From JALQTD01 sp965656785 (GTDB lineage: Bacteria > Bacteroidota > Bacteroidia > Flavobacteriales_D > Sanyastnellaceae): a stretch of 64,000 nucleotides of DNA. Shown piece by piece: positions 41,801-51,240 of this stretch; the stretch's first letter is position 1; every line of letters begins with the position of its first letter. The notes beneath the pieces were generated by a model, which was given only the letters and a program-made list of their open reading frames with translations, ran no database searches and was not told the DNA's origin. The stretch lies in NCBI GenBank assembly GCA_965656785.1, contig CBFHLY010000001.1, positions 62,001 through 126,000 on the forward strand, read 5' to 3'. A program made the position numbers and the translations under genes.

Positions 41801-43543
41801 ATGAAAGTTTTTGCTCCCTTTTACTTGGTCGCCTCGTTGTGTTTTCATTTTCAACTGAACGGTCAAGTGGTGCTTGATGGGCAGTTCGAAGAATGGTCGG
41901 GCGAAGGGGCTTGGACCGGTCCTGCTGGATCGCCTTACGCGGAGTGTGAGGTCGGTTCCAACGCGGATTGGCTGTTCATTCGAATTGCGTTGAACGATGA
42001 AATCGCATTGGATGAGACGATTTTGCCCAATCCCCACCTTCTGTTGCTCGATGCCGATGACAACGCCAGCACGGGCACGAATTACGCGGGGCTCGGCTTG
42101 GGGGTGGACGTGCTCATCAACTGGGCCCAACGCACGGTCATTCGGTACACCGGCGGTTCGGGTTCGGAAACGTTCAACGACATCGGATTGCGCGTGGCGC
42201 CGACGTACAGCGCGAACGAATTCGAACTGGCTTTGCGGCGGGTGGACGCGAACTTGGCGGGGAGCAACGTCGCCCGAATCATGTGGTACGACGGGTCAGT
42301 GGGCTTTCCGGCCGGAGGCGCCGAAGTGACGCTGAGCGACGCGGAGGCGCCAAATGCCGAAATGACCTTGGAGCGGGCAGCGGACGCGGCGATTCGCGTG
42401 GCGTTTTGGAACTTGAACGGCCGATTGGGTCAACCCAACGCGGAAACCGCCATGCAGCGCCTCCTTACCGTCGCCGATCCCGACATCATCGGGTTTTCGG
42501 AAGTGAGCAATGCGAGCGCCAGCAGCGTCGCCTCGAAATTAAACACTTGGATCCCCTTCGAGGGCGGAACGTGGCACGTGGTCAAGGACGATTACGACCT
42601 GATGGTGGCCTCGCGATTTCCCATCGCCTCCTCCCACGCCGACGTGTTTCGCTCCTTCCCTGTGACCATCACGGGCGTGCCGGGCTGGGAAGCCCCCCTG
42701 CTCTTCACTTCAAGCCACCTGAAATGCTGCGGCGGGGCGTCCAATGAGGCCCAACGCCAATCCGAGGCCGACGAGTTCATGGCGTTCATGCGAGAATCTT
42801 ACCTCGATGGCGGCGCCTTGAGCTTGCCCCCGCTGGCTCCCGCCATCTTCGGCGGGGATTTGAACATGGTGGGGCTCGACGACCCGATTTACACCTTGGT
42901 CACCGGCGACATCGACGACGAAGCCGAATACGGACCGGACTTTCAACCCGATGCCGACGGAACGGCGCTGACGGAATGGCCGATTGTTCAATCCGATGCC
43001 CCGTTCGACTACACGTGGGAGAACGTCAACAGCGAATTTGGACCGGGAAAGCTCGATTACGTCATCACGCGGGACGACGTCGCGCCCTTGCTGAAGGGAT
43101 TCACGCTGAACACCGCGGCCATGTCAGTTTCGCGGTTGTTTCAGTTTGGTTTGAACGCAACGGACAGCGGGGATGCTTCGGACCATTTCATGGTGGTGGC
43201 GGACGTTGCGGCCATGGGGAATTTGACGGACACCGATGGCGATGACGTGCCCGATTTGTTCGACAATTGCGTGTCGCTGGCCAACGCCAACCAGGCCGAC
43301 TTCAATGGGGATGGTGTGGGCGACGCATGTTCCGACACCGATGGGGATGGCTTGAGCGATGCCGTTGAAATCACCCTCTTCGGGTCGGATCCCGCTTCAG
43401 CGGACAGCGATGGGGACGGCATCGACGACGCCACCGAGTTGCAAAACTGCAACACGGGATGCGTGGGCGATTACAACGCCGATGGGTTGATCAGCATCAG
43501 CGACTTGCTGGTCCTGCTGGGGCAATTCGGCAACCTCTGCTGA
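41801..43543 (+). CDS. Secreted endonuclease/exonuclease/phosphatase protein with Ca-binding repeats
   Basis: The 580-residue product has a signal peptide. Residues ~22-190 form a CBM9-like beta domain (VVLDGQFEEWSG, PHLLLLDADDNASTGTNY). Residues ~195-455 are an EEP domain with a complete-looking active site: AFWNLNG, IIGFSEVSN, LFTSSHLKCC, FGGDLNMVG, KLDYVITRDD and DASDHFMVVAD. Thrombospondin-3-like acidic repeats follow (DTDGDDVPDLFDNC, DFNGDGVGDACSDTDGDG). The end is a one-loop dockerin-like tail DYNADGLISISDLL finishing in Cys. It may be an extracellular nuclease or phosphodiesterase; the substrate is unproven. ATG 41801 begins the signal peptide. Confidence 0.85.
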   Translation: MKVFAPFYLVASLCFHFQLNGQVVLDGQFEEWSGEGAWTGPAGSPYAECEVGSNADWLFIRIALNDEIALDETILPNPHLLLLDADDNASTGTNYAGLGLGVDVLINWAQRTVIRYTGGSGSETFNDIGLRVAPTYSANEFELALRRVDANLAGSNVARIMWYDGSVGFPAGGAEVTLSDAEAPNAEMTLERAADAAIRVAFWNLNGRLGQPNAETAMQRLLTVADPDIIGFSEVSNASASSVASKLNTWIPFEGGTWHVVKDDYDLMVASRFPIASSHADVFRSFPVTITGVPGWEAPLLFTSSHLKCCGGASNEAQRQSEADEFMAFMRESYLDGGALSLPPLAPAIFGGDLNMVGLDDPIYTLVTGDIDDEAEYGPDFQPDADGTALTEWPIVQSDAPFDYTWENVNSEFGPGKLDYVITRDDVAPLLKGFTLNTAAMSVSRLFQFGLNATDSGDASDHFMVVADVAAMGNLTDTDGDDVPDLFDNCVSLANANQADFNGDGVGDACSDTDGDGLSDAVEITLFGSDPASADSDGDGIDDATELQNCNTGCVGDYNADGLISISDLLVLLGQFGNLC

Positions 43544-43550
43544 AACGCAA

Positions 43551-43573
43551 GCGGGGCGGAGATCGCTCCCCGC
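43551..43573. terminator. GC hairpin between convergent genes
   Basis: GCGGGG / CCCCGC stem with an 11-base loop, in the 55-base gap between the two convergent secreted-protein genes. There is no T-run, so terminator function is uncertain. Confidence 0.4.
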
Positions 43574-43598
43574 CTCGCACGCGAACCGATGGTTCGGC

Positions 43599-46500
43599 TC
43601 ATTGAACGACGAGCCGCACGGTGTTCACCCGTGAGGCGCCTTCGGATTCGAGTTGGATGAAGTACAGTCCAGCCGACAACGCATCCACCGGCAATTGGGC
43701 CGATGGGCCGATCAACGCACCGGACAACATCCGATCCCCTTTTGCATTGAAAACCGTCCACCGGCGTGCTCCCGGCGCCTCCAAGGTCACTGAGCCCCCA
43801 ACGGCTGACGGGTTGGGCCACAGGCGCGCTTCAAGCTCCGCAAACGCTTCTTCCACCCCCACCACGATGATGGAAACCGAGCTCGCAGCTTGTGCTGAGC
43901 AGTTGCCGTCCATGCTCGTCACGTTCAGCGTCACCGTGAACACGCCTTCTTCCCCGTACGCGTAAACCGGGTTGAAATCCGTGCTGTTGTCGCCGTTTCC
44001 AAACGTCCAGTAATACCCACCACCGCCCGTGGACGTGTTCTCCAATTCCAACGGCCCATCGGCCAGCGACCACGGTGAGGTGACGCTGAATTCCGCCACA
44101 ACCGGCTCGGACAAATCGAACTGATTCCGCGGCGAAATCCGGTAACCCGAATTGAAGGGCGCCTCGAAATCGCGCTGGTCCGCAATGCCCGTTACACCGA
44201 ACGTGCCCACGGGCGCCGGCTGGCCGAACAGATCCGTGTTCGCATCCACCCGCATGGTGTACACGTTCGCGCCTGTGGTGATGTCCACCTCGAAGCTGGG
44301 CACGGAATTCGTCCATTGCGCCGGATTGACCAACTCCACGCACTTCAACCGCACGATTTCCGATTCCGTGTCCTCATCGAGTTCGTTCGTGAGGTACGGA
44401 GCCTCCGTCGTGAACCCGCTGCCTTCGTAGATGAGGGTGTCGGCGATGATTTGGGTCAGGCCCGCGAACTGGTCGATGTGCCCCCGAATGCGCACGCTGT
44501 CGCCTGGGACGACCTCATCGTACCCAAAATTCGACACCGGGCTGAACACGTTGATGCCCCCCGTAGCGTCGATCAGCGTGAACTGAAAGGCCGAAGGGTA
44601 GTCGTTCCAGCCGTGTACGATTCCGCGCAACTCGCAAGCCGTGCCGATGGAGTCCGCCACGCCGTTGGCGTCGATGGGACGCACTTGCACAATGTCGTAT
44701 GGCGGATACGTCAAATCGGAAGGCAGGATGTGAATGGTCAGTTGACCAATCAGCACTTCCACATCGTCCTGCACGACCGTCAGCTCAAGGATGACGTCCT
44801 CTTGCTGCTCCGGTTCCTCGTCGTTGATGGGCGCGAAGGTGAAGGACAAATCGTTCAACAGCCCCGTCTCGAACGTGAAGTCGAGCGGATAGATTCCCGG
44901 GAAATCCTCCCCCGCAACGGCATCCCCACCCACCAAATTCACCTGAACGTCGGCCTGCTGCAACGGGTAACCGACCTGAAGGACGACGCTGATGCCCGCA
45001 CCTTCAGCAACGTACAATTCGCCCGCGGCAAAGCCCACTTGCATCGGCGGCATGCCACCGCACGTGGCGCTGTGATCGCCGATGAAATCGAACGTATCCT
45101 GGGGGTAGACGTCCCATTGTTCGCTTCCCACCGCCCAGTCCGTCGTTCCTTGGGAGACGTTCGCCTTTCGGACGAGCGTGTATTCTGCCATGGAACCGGT
45201 GCCGCCCGCCACTTCAAAGGGCTCGCCGGGGTCGGGGCCGATTTCGCCCATTTGGTCAATCACTTCCGTGCCGTGCAGCAAGCGGATCACGTCGTTGCCG
45301 TTGTACCACGTGGCTTGGCTGACCAAATCCCCTTCCGCAGCCAACTCCGGCGCCGCATTCGCATTCATCAACACGAACACGTCCCCGGGCAAAATCGTGC
45401 CTTCAAGGGCCTGCTGGTTCGTGGGTTCGCTCGCGCCATTGTTCCACGTCTCGATGGTGTAATCGGAGAGGTCAATTTCCAAGGGAGACGGGTTGTACAG
45501 CTCGATCGCCTTGTTGTTGCTGTTGCCCTCCACGTATTCGCTGATGAACAGTTCTTCGCAGAAGCTGCCGCTTTCGCAGTTCAGGATTTCCACTTCCAAG
45601 GGGCTGATGGAAAGGCTGTCGCAGGTCGCGCCGCTCACGCCCGTGACCGGTTCACCGGCCGCCAAGGTGGATGCCACAAAACCGTCGAGCGCACTCACGC
45701 CCCAAACCTGGTACTGGCCCGCACCCAGGACCGAGAAGTCGTAGAGCGGGTAGGTTACCGTGTCGAGGATGCTGCCGAATTCATCCGTGATGCAGAAGAT
45801 GTATTCGGCCTCGAACGCCTCCGACGTGTAACCGAAGGGGATGATGGAATTCTCGAAGCCCGCACAACCCAAGGCTGTGGGGGTTCCGGCCGCATCGGTC
45901 ACCACCCCGCCATCGCAAGACGGGGCTTCGCACGTTACCGTGGTCACCGTGACGGCGTTGTAGCTGAACGAGACGCAGCTGCCGTTGGCGATGCTTTCGA
46001 ACGGGGCGCCGGCAAGCGTGGTAGCGGGGTCCAGCGGGAGGTCATGTGAAACCGCCCAGACCTCGATGGTCGCGTCGCCGAAGCCTTCGAAGTTGGCGAC
46101 TGTTCCGGGAAAGACGGAGAGGATTTGGCTCGTAGTGGGGTTCACGAGGACCAGCGTCACGGAGGCCGTGGCCGCATCGGAATCGTGGACGAAGTTCACT
46201 TGGACGACGCCTTGGTCCGAGCAGACCTCGGCGTTCGCGGGGTTCGCCAGTTCCAGGGTGCCGCCGTCGCAGGCGAGCACGTTCGTGGTTCCCGGGGACG
46301 GGGATTGCTGGATGAAGGCCGATTGGGTGAGCGGAGTGCCGCCGTCGGGCAGGCGGGCTGAGCTCTGATAACTCGCGGCGCCGTTGCTGTTTTCGTTGAT
46401 CTGGGTTTGGCCTGGAACCAAAAGGTCGAGCAAACTGAAGTCCGACGGAGAACTGTTGCCGTACACCACCGCGTCCAACAGGTCTTCATTCGTCGCAGGC

Positions 46501-46889
46501 GCTCCGATGGGAAAGGCATCCACGGTCTGGTCGTACAGCGCGACTGCATCGCCTCCCGGCTGCATGAAATTCTCGGGCAGCAGCAAGTCCACGTTCTCCA
46601 AACCCGGGCCGCCGGCAAGGAAGAAGCCATCGGCATTCAAGCTCATTCCATCCAACGAAAAGGCCTGGTAAACCGCGTCGTTCAATCCATTCAGAAACAC
46701 CAAGGACATGCCGTCAAGGGACTGGTTCGCGGGTCCGTACAGCTCCACAAATTCCGCAGCATCAATGCCCGCCATTTCTGAGTCCACTTCGTTGATGACA
46801 AGTTGACCAAATGCGGGCAAAGCAGCTCCCAACAATGCGCCAAAAACGATGATTTTTGACTTGATATTCAGCTGTTTAATAGGTTCCAT
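43599..46889 (-). CDS. Large multi-domain secreted protein, lamin-tail and PKD domains, T9SS type A
   Basis: The 1096-residue product has a signal peptide (IIVFGALLGAALPAFG). The first lamin-tail-like domain (LVINEVDSEMAGIDAAEFVELYG) starts near residue 30, and the second (LFISEYVEGNSNNKAIELYNPS) near 443. A Calx-beta-like segment (ELYVAEGAGISVVLQVGYP) lies near 620. An OB-like region lies near 730-830 (CELRGIVHGWNDYPSAFQF, VRIRGHIDQFAGLTQIIAD). A PKD domain lies near 935 (YYWTFGNGDNSTDFNPVYAYGEEG, cited in part), and a type A CTD ends LSAGLYFIQLESEG. T9SS export to the surface is likely. The frame is open to 47681, but ATG 46889 begins the signal peptide and avoids overlap with DUF4175. Function unknown; lamin-tail proteins are sometimes associated with secreted nucleases. 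Confidence 0.82.
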   Translation of the reverse strand: MEPIKQLNIKSKIIVFGALLGAALPAFGQLVINEVDSEMAGIDAAEFVELYGPANQSLDGMSLVFLNGLNDAVYQAFSLDGMSLNADGFFLAGGPGLENVDLLLPENFMQPGGDAVALYDQTVDAFPIGAPATNEDLLDAVVYGNSSPSDFSLLDLLVPGQTQINENSNGAASYQSSARLPDGGTPLTQSAFIQQSPSPGTTNVLACDGGTLELANPANAEVCSDQGVVQVNFVHDSDAATASVTLVLVNPTTSQILSVFPGTVANFEGFGDATIEVWAVSHDLPLDPATTLAGAPFESIANGSCVSFSYNAVTVTTVTCEAPSCDGGVVTDAAGTPTALGCAGFENSIIPFGYTSEAFEAEYIFCITDEFGSILDTVTYPLYDFSVLGAGQYQVWGVSALDGFVASTLAAGEPVTGVSGATCDSLSISPLEVEILNCESGSFCEELFISEYVEGNSNNKAIELYNPSPLEIDLSDYTIETWNNGASEPTNQQALEGTILPGDVFVLMNANAAPELAAEGDLVSQATWYNGNDVIRLLHGTEVIDQMGEIGPDPGEPFEVAGGTGSMAEYTLVRKANVSQGTTDWAVGSEQWDVYPQDTFDFIGDHSATCGGMPPMQVGFAAGELYVAEGAGISVVLQVGYPLQQADVQVNLVGGDAVAGEDFPGIYPLDFTFETGLLNDLSFTFAPINDEEPEQQEDVILELTVVQDDVEVLIGQLTIHILPSDLTYPPYDIVQVRPIDANGVADSIGTACELRGIVHGWNDYPSAFQFTLIDATGGINVFSPVSNFGYDEVVPGDSVRIRGHIDQFAGLTQIIADTLIYEGSGFTTEAPYLTNELDEDTESEIVRLKCVELVNPAQWTNSVPSFEVDITTGANVYTMRVDANTDLFGQPAPVGTFGVTGIADQRDFEAPFNSGYRISPRNQFDLSEPVVAEFSVTSPWSLADGPLELENTSTGGGGYYWTFGNGDNSTDFNPVYAYGEEGVFTVTLNVTSMDGNCSAQAASSVSIIVVGVEEAFAELEARLWPNPSAVGGSVTLEAPGARRWTVFNAKGDRMLSGALIGPSAQLPVDALSAGLYFIQLESEGASRVNTVRLVVQ

Positions 46890-47015
46890 CGGAGATGATT
46901 TGGAGAATCGGATGCGCGAAATTACCGATTCGAAGTCAAACAATGACGTGGAAGGCACGGATTGGCGGTGCTTGCGGTGCCACCCGCGCGCGGCTTGTCC
47001 GTAACTTCGTAAGCG
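46890..47015. promoter_or_regulatory. Divergent promoters between the lamin-tail protein and DUF4175 genes
   Basis: TAATTTCG on minus (46917-46924) lies 27 bases before its ATG, and TAACTTCG on plus (47002-47009) lies six bases before the DUF4175 ATG. Both fit TAnnTTYG. Confidence 0.5.
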
Positions 47016-50000
47016 ATGGCACATGCTGAAGTCCTGATTTCGAAACTGGATGCCTTCATCCGGAAATACTACCGCAACCAAGTCATTCGCGGGGTGCTGC
47101 TCACCCTTGCTGTGGCGGGGTCGGGGTGGTTGGTCATTACGGGGTTGGAGGCGTGGGGGCGATTTGGGGTGACGGGAAGAACGGCGCTGTTTTGGGTGTT
47201 CTTGCTCGCGACCAGCGGGGTATTCATCGGGGGGGTGGTTTGGCCTGCGTTGCGGTGGTTTCGCATCGCGGGTGGGTTGACTTACGAAGACGCGGGGCGG
47301 ATTGTGGGGAATCACTTTCCGGACATCGCTGACCGGTTGTTGAACACGCTGCAGTTGCAGCGAGCAGCGGCTTCTTCCGAAGGGCACGCATCGCGTGATT
47401 TGTTGATGGCGAGCATCGAGCAGCGCACGGAGACCCTTCGTCCGATTCCGTTCACCGCAGCGGTCAATGTTCGGGAGAACCTGAAGTACGTGAAATTCGC
47501 GCTCCCGCCCTTGGTGGTGTTGGCGGTGATCGGCTGGTGGAAGCCCGATTGGGTGACTGAGCCGGCCGAACGCCTGATCGCGCACCGGCAAGAATTCACG
47601 TTGCCCGCACCGTTTCAATTTGAATTGGTGAACGAAAACCTGTCTTGTGCGAAAAACAGCGCGTTTGTGGTGGAGGTCCAAACCGTTGGGAACGAGCTGC
47701 CGGCATTGGTTTACCTTGAAACGGAAACAGGCCGTTATCGCATGCAGCCGACTGCGACCCCAGGGGGCTTCTCGTACCGGTTTCCTGCCGTTCGCGAATC
47801 CATTTCATTCGGTTTTGTGTCGGGCAAATGGCGTTCAAATCAGTTTGAATTGAAGGCGTTGCCCGTTCCCGGCTTGGAGGGGTTCACGCTGACCGCCACG
47901 ACGCCGGAATACACCGGTAGGGGCACCATCGTTCAAGAGAACGCGGGGGACATCACCGTTCCGGAGGGGTCGCAATTGGAATGGCGCATCCAGCCGCGTG
48001 ATGCGGATGACGTGGTGTTGCGGATGGGGGAAGAGGTGCTGGATCGCGTGGCGGGTGTGGGCGGAACCCTTGTGGCGAAGCACCGCGCCATGGAATCGGC
48101 ACCCTATTGGGTGGTGCCTTCAAACCGGGCGTTGGGCTCGCCGGACTCGTTGCGATACCAAATCCAAGTCGTACCGGATGCGCGCCCCACCATTCGGGTC
48201 ACCGAATCACAGGACAGCACCTCCCGCAAACGGTTGTTCTTCTCGGGCGAGGTGCGCGACGACTTCGGATTCAGCGCTTTGAAATTTCACGTGAACTGGC
48301 TGGAAAGCGAATCGCCCCGGGATCCCGTTTCATTCAACCTTCCGCGGCCTGCTGGACGCAGCGACGCGTTCTTTCACACGGTGGATTGGACGGAATTGGA
48401 TTTGGCACAAAGCGACGTGGTCGAGTACCACTTTGAAGTGTGGGACAACGACGGCGTCAATGGGGCCAAATCCACACGCACCGCAGCACACACCTTCTCA
48501 CCGCCATCGGACGAACAACTTCGCGAAGAGCGGGAAGAAGAAAGCGCCGCCATCGAAGACCAAATCACCGAAGCCATTGAGGACGTCAAGGACCTCAGCC
48601 GTGAAATGGAGGAATTGCGCGAGCGGCTCCGGGAGGACGACGAGTTGGATTACCAGGATAAACGCGCCTTGGAAGAGTTTCTCAAGGAGCAGGAAGAGCT
48701 GCGAGAGAAAATCCGCGAACTGCAGGAGGCCAATGAGCGCAAAGACCTGCGCGCCAACGAGTTCTCTGAAGCCGAGGAGCGGATTTTGCAGAAGCAAGAA
48801 CAGCTTCAAGAATTGTTGAACGAAGTGATGAACGACGAACTCCGCGAGCTGTACGCGGAGATGCAGAAGCTGTTGGAAGAGATGGATCCGGATTTGGACC
48901 AAATCCAAGAACAGCTTGAAGAAATGCAAGTCGACCAAGAATCCTTGGAAAAGGAACTGGATCGCGCGCTCGAGCAGTTCAAGCAAATGGAGTGGGAAGT
49001 GGGGATGGAAGAGGCCATGGAGGACCTGGAGGAACTCGCCCAGGAACAACTCGATTTAGCAGAAGAAACCCGCGAAGAATCCGCATCTACAGAAGAGCTG
49101 AAATCGCGCCAAGACAGCCTCAATCAAGCCTTCAACGAGATCATGGAGCGGCTCGAAGAACTCGAACAGAAGAACGAAGAACTCGAAAACCCGAACCCCA
49201 TGCTCGACAAGGAATCCGAAGAGCAATCCATCCAGGAATCGATGCAGGAAAGCTCCGACCAACTGGAAAAGGAGCGTTCAAAAAAAGCTTCGGAAGAGCA
49301 ACAGAAAGCCGGGGAAGAGATGCAGCAAATGGCCCAGCAAATGATGCAAATGCAGATGCAGGGCGAGGCGGAGGCGTTGGAGGAAGACATGGACGCGCTG
49401 CGTGCCCTGCTCGAAAACATCATCACCCTTTCCTTCGACCAAGAAAACGTCATGGAAGCCGTGCGCGCGACGGCTGCGGACGACCCGGCATACGTGGACC
49501 ATGGTCAAACCCAGCAACGCCTACAATCCGACGCCCGCATGGTGGAAGACAGCTTGCTGGCTCTCAGCAAACGCGTGACCATGCTCGCCGCCACGGTCAA
49601 CCATGAAATCGGTTTGGTGAAGCACCACATGGGCAAAGCGTTGGGCGGATTCAGCGACCGAGAAACGGCGATCATCACGGAACAGCAACAGTACGTGATG
49701 ACGAGCTTCAACAACCTCGCGCTGATGCTTGACGAAGCCCTTCGCGCCATGCAACAGCAGATGGCAGAAGGCCAACCCGGTTCGGGAAACTGCCAAAAAC
49801 CAGGCGGTAACGGCTCGCCCTCTTCCTCACCGAGCGCAGGTGACATGAAGAAAATGCAAAAGGCATTGGGCGAAAAACTGGAGCGGATGAAAGGCGAACT
49901 CGGCCAATCCGGCGGGAAAGGCGGACGGCAAATGAGCAAAGAACTCGCCGAACTCGCGGCTCAACAATCGGCGTTGAGGCAATTGGCCGAGAAAAAAGCG

Positions 50001-50381
50001 GCAGAACTGAACGAGGATGGCAGTGGGAACGGAAATGGCATGAAACAAATCGCGGCTGAAATGGAGGAACTCGAGCGGGATTTGGTGAATCGAAACCTCG
50101 ATGCTGAATCCATCATGCGCCAACAAGACCTCATGGTTCGGCTGCTTGAGGCAGAAAACGCCGAGCGCATGCGCGGAGAAGACGAACAACGAAAATCGCG
50201 GTCCGGCGATGACAATCGTTTACCAGAAACGCCTCAAGTAATTGATTACCTGAAACTTAAGGAAAGGGAGACGGAATTGTTGCAAACAATCCCACCTGAA
50301 TTAGTCCCCTACTACCGCGAACGGGTGAACGATTATTTCAATAATTTGGACCTCGGTCCCGAAGAACCCCAGACCCCATGA
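47016..50381 (+). CDS. DUF4175-type large membrane/coiled-coil protein
   Basis: The 1121-residue product has three hydrophobic segments in the first ~175 residues (VLLTLAVAGSGWLVITG, TALFWVFLLATSGVFIGGVV, FALPPLVVLAVIGWW). A beta-rich region with Ig-like folds spans ~190-490. A very long acidic coiled coil (EREEESAAIEDQITEAIEDV through QEELREKIRELQEANERKDL) runs to ~800. A Gln/Gly/Ser-rich region (QPGSGNCQKPGGNGSPSSSPSA) and a final helical part follow. It matches the DUF4175 family known in Bacteroidota, function not established to my knowledge. It begins a coupled run with an anti-sigma-like ATPase, ybeY and mnmG. The envelope location is inferred from the hydrophobic segments. Confidence 0.82.
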   Translation: MAHAEVLISKLDAFIRKYYRNQVIRGVLLTLAVAGSGWLVITGLEAWGRFGVTGRTALFWVFLLATSGVFIGGVVWPALRWFRIAGGLTYEDAGRIVGNHFPDIADRLLNTLQLQRAAASSEGHASRDLLMASIEQRTETLRPIPFTAAVNVRENLKYVKFALPPLVVLAVIGWWKPDWVTEPAERLIAHRQEFTLPAPFQFELVNENLSCAKNSAFVVEVQTVGNELPALVYLETETGRYRMQPTATPGGFSYRFPAVRESISFGFVSGKWRSNQFELKALPVPGLEGFTLTATTPEYTGRGTIVQENAGDITVPEGSQLEWRIQPRDADDVVLRMGEEVLDRVAGVGGTLVAKHRAMESAPYWVVPSNRALGSPDSLRYQIQVVPDARPTIRVTESQDSTSRKRLFFSGEVRDDFGFSALKFHVNWLESESPRDPVSFNLPRPAGRSDAFFHTVDWTELDLAQSDVVEYHFEVWDNDGVNGAKSTRTAAHTFSPPSDEQLREEREEESAAIEDQITEAIEDVKDLSREMEELRERLREDDELDYQDKRALEEFLKEQEELREKIRELQEANERKDLRANEFSEAEERILQKQEQLQELLNEVMNDELRELYAEMQKLLEEMDPDLDQIQEQLEEMQVDQESLEKELDRALEQFKQMEWEVGMEEAMEDLEELAQEQLDLAEETREESASTEELKSRQDSLNQAFNEIMERLEELEQKNEELENPNPMLDKESEEQSIQESMQESSDQLEKERSKKASEEQQKAGEEMQQMAQQMMQMQMQGEAEALEEDMDALRALLENIITLSFDQENVMEAVRATAADDPAYVDHGQTQQRLQSDARMVEDSLLALSKRVTMLAATVNHEIGLVKHHMGKALGGFSDRETAIITEQQQYVMTSFNNLALMLDEALRAMQQQMAEGQPGSGNCQKPGGNGSPSSSPSAGDMKKMQKALGEKLERMKGELGQSGGKGGRQMSKELAELAAQQSALRQLAEKKAAELNEDGSGNGNGMKQIAAEMEELERDLVNRNLDAESIMRQQDLMVRLLEAENAERMRGEDEQRKSRSGDDNRLPETPQVIDYLKLKERETELLQTIPPELVPYYRERVNDYFNNLDLGPEEPQTP

Positions 50382-50791
50382 TCCAGACCATGCAGGAATT
50401 GCGTTTCCCTTCCACTCCCGACAACCTTTCCATTGTCGAGCGGCTCATCGACGACTTGCGCGATGCCGGTTCATTCAACGACGAATGCTACGGAGACGTC
50501 CTCATCGCCATGACAGAAGCGGTGAACAACGCAATTGTGCATGGCAATCGCCTGCATGCCGATAAAGAAGTGCTCGTCGAGTACGAGCTGCAGGGCAACG
50601 ATTTGTTCTTCCGCATCACGGACCAAGGCGCCGGCTTCGACTTTGAAAACGTACCCGACCCAACGGCTCCGGAGAACCTCGAGAAGCCCAATGGACGGGG
50701 CGTGTTCTTGATGCGCCAACTCGCTGACGCATGCACGTTCTCCGACGAGGGCCGCATCGTCGAACTGCGCTTCGAAGGCGTTTACCTCTGA
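50378..50791 (+). CDS. RsbW/SpoIIAB-like ATP-binding protein
   Basis: The 137-residue GHKL ATPase domain stands alone: N-box MTEAVNNAIVHGN near residue 45, G1 ITDQGAGFDF near 82 and G2 NGRGVFLM near 108. These are the anti-sigma/serine-kinase type that acts in partner switching (HATPase_c_2). No anti-anti-sigma (STAS) or sigma gene is nearby, so the target is unknown. Its ATG overlaps the DUF4175 stop (ATGA) and ybeY follows 14 bases later. Confidence 0.88.
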   Translation: MIQTMQELRFPSTPDNLSIVERLIDDLRDAGSFNDECYGDVLIAMTEAVNNAIVHGNRLHADKEVLVEYELQGNDLFFRITDQGAGFDFENVPDPTAPENLEKPNGRGVFLMRQLADACTFSDEGRIVELRFEGVYL

Positions 50792-50805
50792 AACCAAGTC
50801 GTGCG

Positions 50806-51240
50806 ATGGAGTCGTCCATCACGTTTCATCGATTGGACCATGCCTACCGCCTCCGCGAAATCGGACGCGTTCGGAAATGGATTCAATTGGTCGTTGAGGC
50901 CCATGACCTGGAAGTGGGCGAAATCGCTTTGATTTTCTGTTCCGATGAGGCGTTGTTGGACCTGAATCGAACCGCTCTCAATCACGATTACTACACTGAC
51001 ATCATCACGTTTGACCACTGCGTTGGGGACGTGGTTTCCGGGGATTTGTACATCTCCGTGGACCGCGTGAAAGACAATGCAGCTTCTTTGGGCCAAACCC
51101 TGCGCCAAGAAATGCTCCGCGTCTGCGTTCACGGCATCCTGCACCTTTGTGGGCAAGGAGATAAGAGCCCGGAAGAAGCGGCCGCCATGCGCAAAAAAGA
51201 AGACCAGTGGCTGAACGTGTTCCACGTGGAACGCACATGA
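50806..51240 (+). CDS. ybeY: Endoribonuclease YbeY (rRNA maturation), variant metal motif
   Basis: The 144-residue UPF0054 family protein is involved in 16S rRNA 3' maturation and ribosome quality control. It shows DYYTDIITFDH near residue 65 and the metal motif CVHGILHLCGQGDKSPEE near 106. The usual HGxLHLxGYDH has Asp where the third His stands here, as I recall for Bacteroidota members. ATG 50806 was chosen over the upstream frame by family length. The stop overlaps mnmG's ATG. The last codons contain the first of three parS-like palindromes. Confidence 0.9.
   Translation: MESSITFHRLDHAYRLREIGRVRKWIQLVVEAHDLEVGEIALIFCSDEALLDLNRTALNHDYYTDIITFDHCVGDVVSGDLYISVDRVKDNAASLGQTLRQEMLRVCVHGILHLCGQGDKSPEEAAAMRKKEDQWLNVFHVERT
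51219..51232. other. parS-like palindrome, copy 1
   Basis: GTTCCACGTGGAAC is an exact 14-base palindrome at the 3' end of ybeY. It equals the core of characterised ParB-binding parS sites such as those of Pseudomonas. Copies 2 and 3 lie within the next 1.9 kb. Confidence 0.75.

Noticed and set aside
46890..47681. N-terminal extension of the lamin-tail protein frame
   Set aside because: It would overlap the DUF4175 start and lacks a signal peptide; ATG 46889 begins one.
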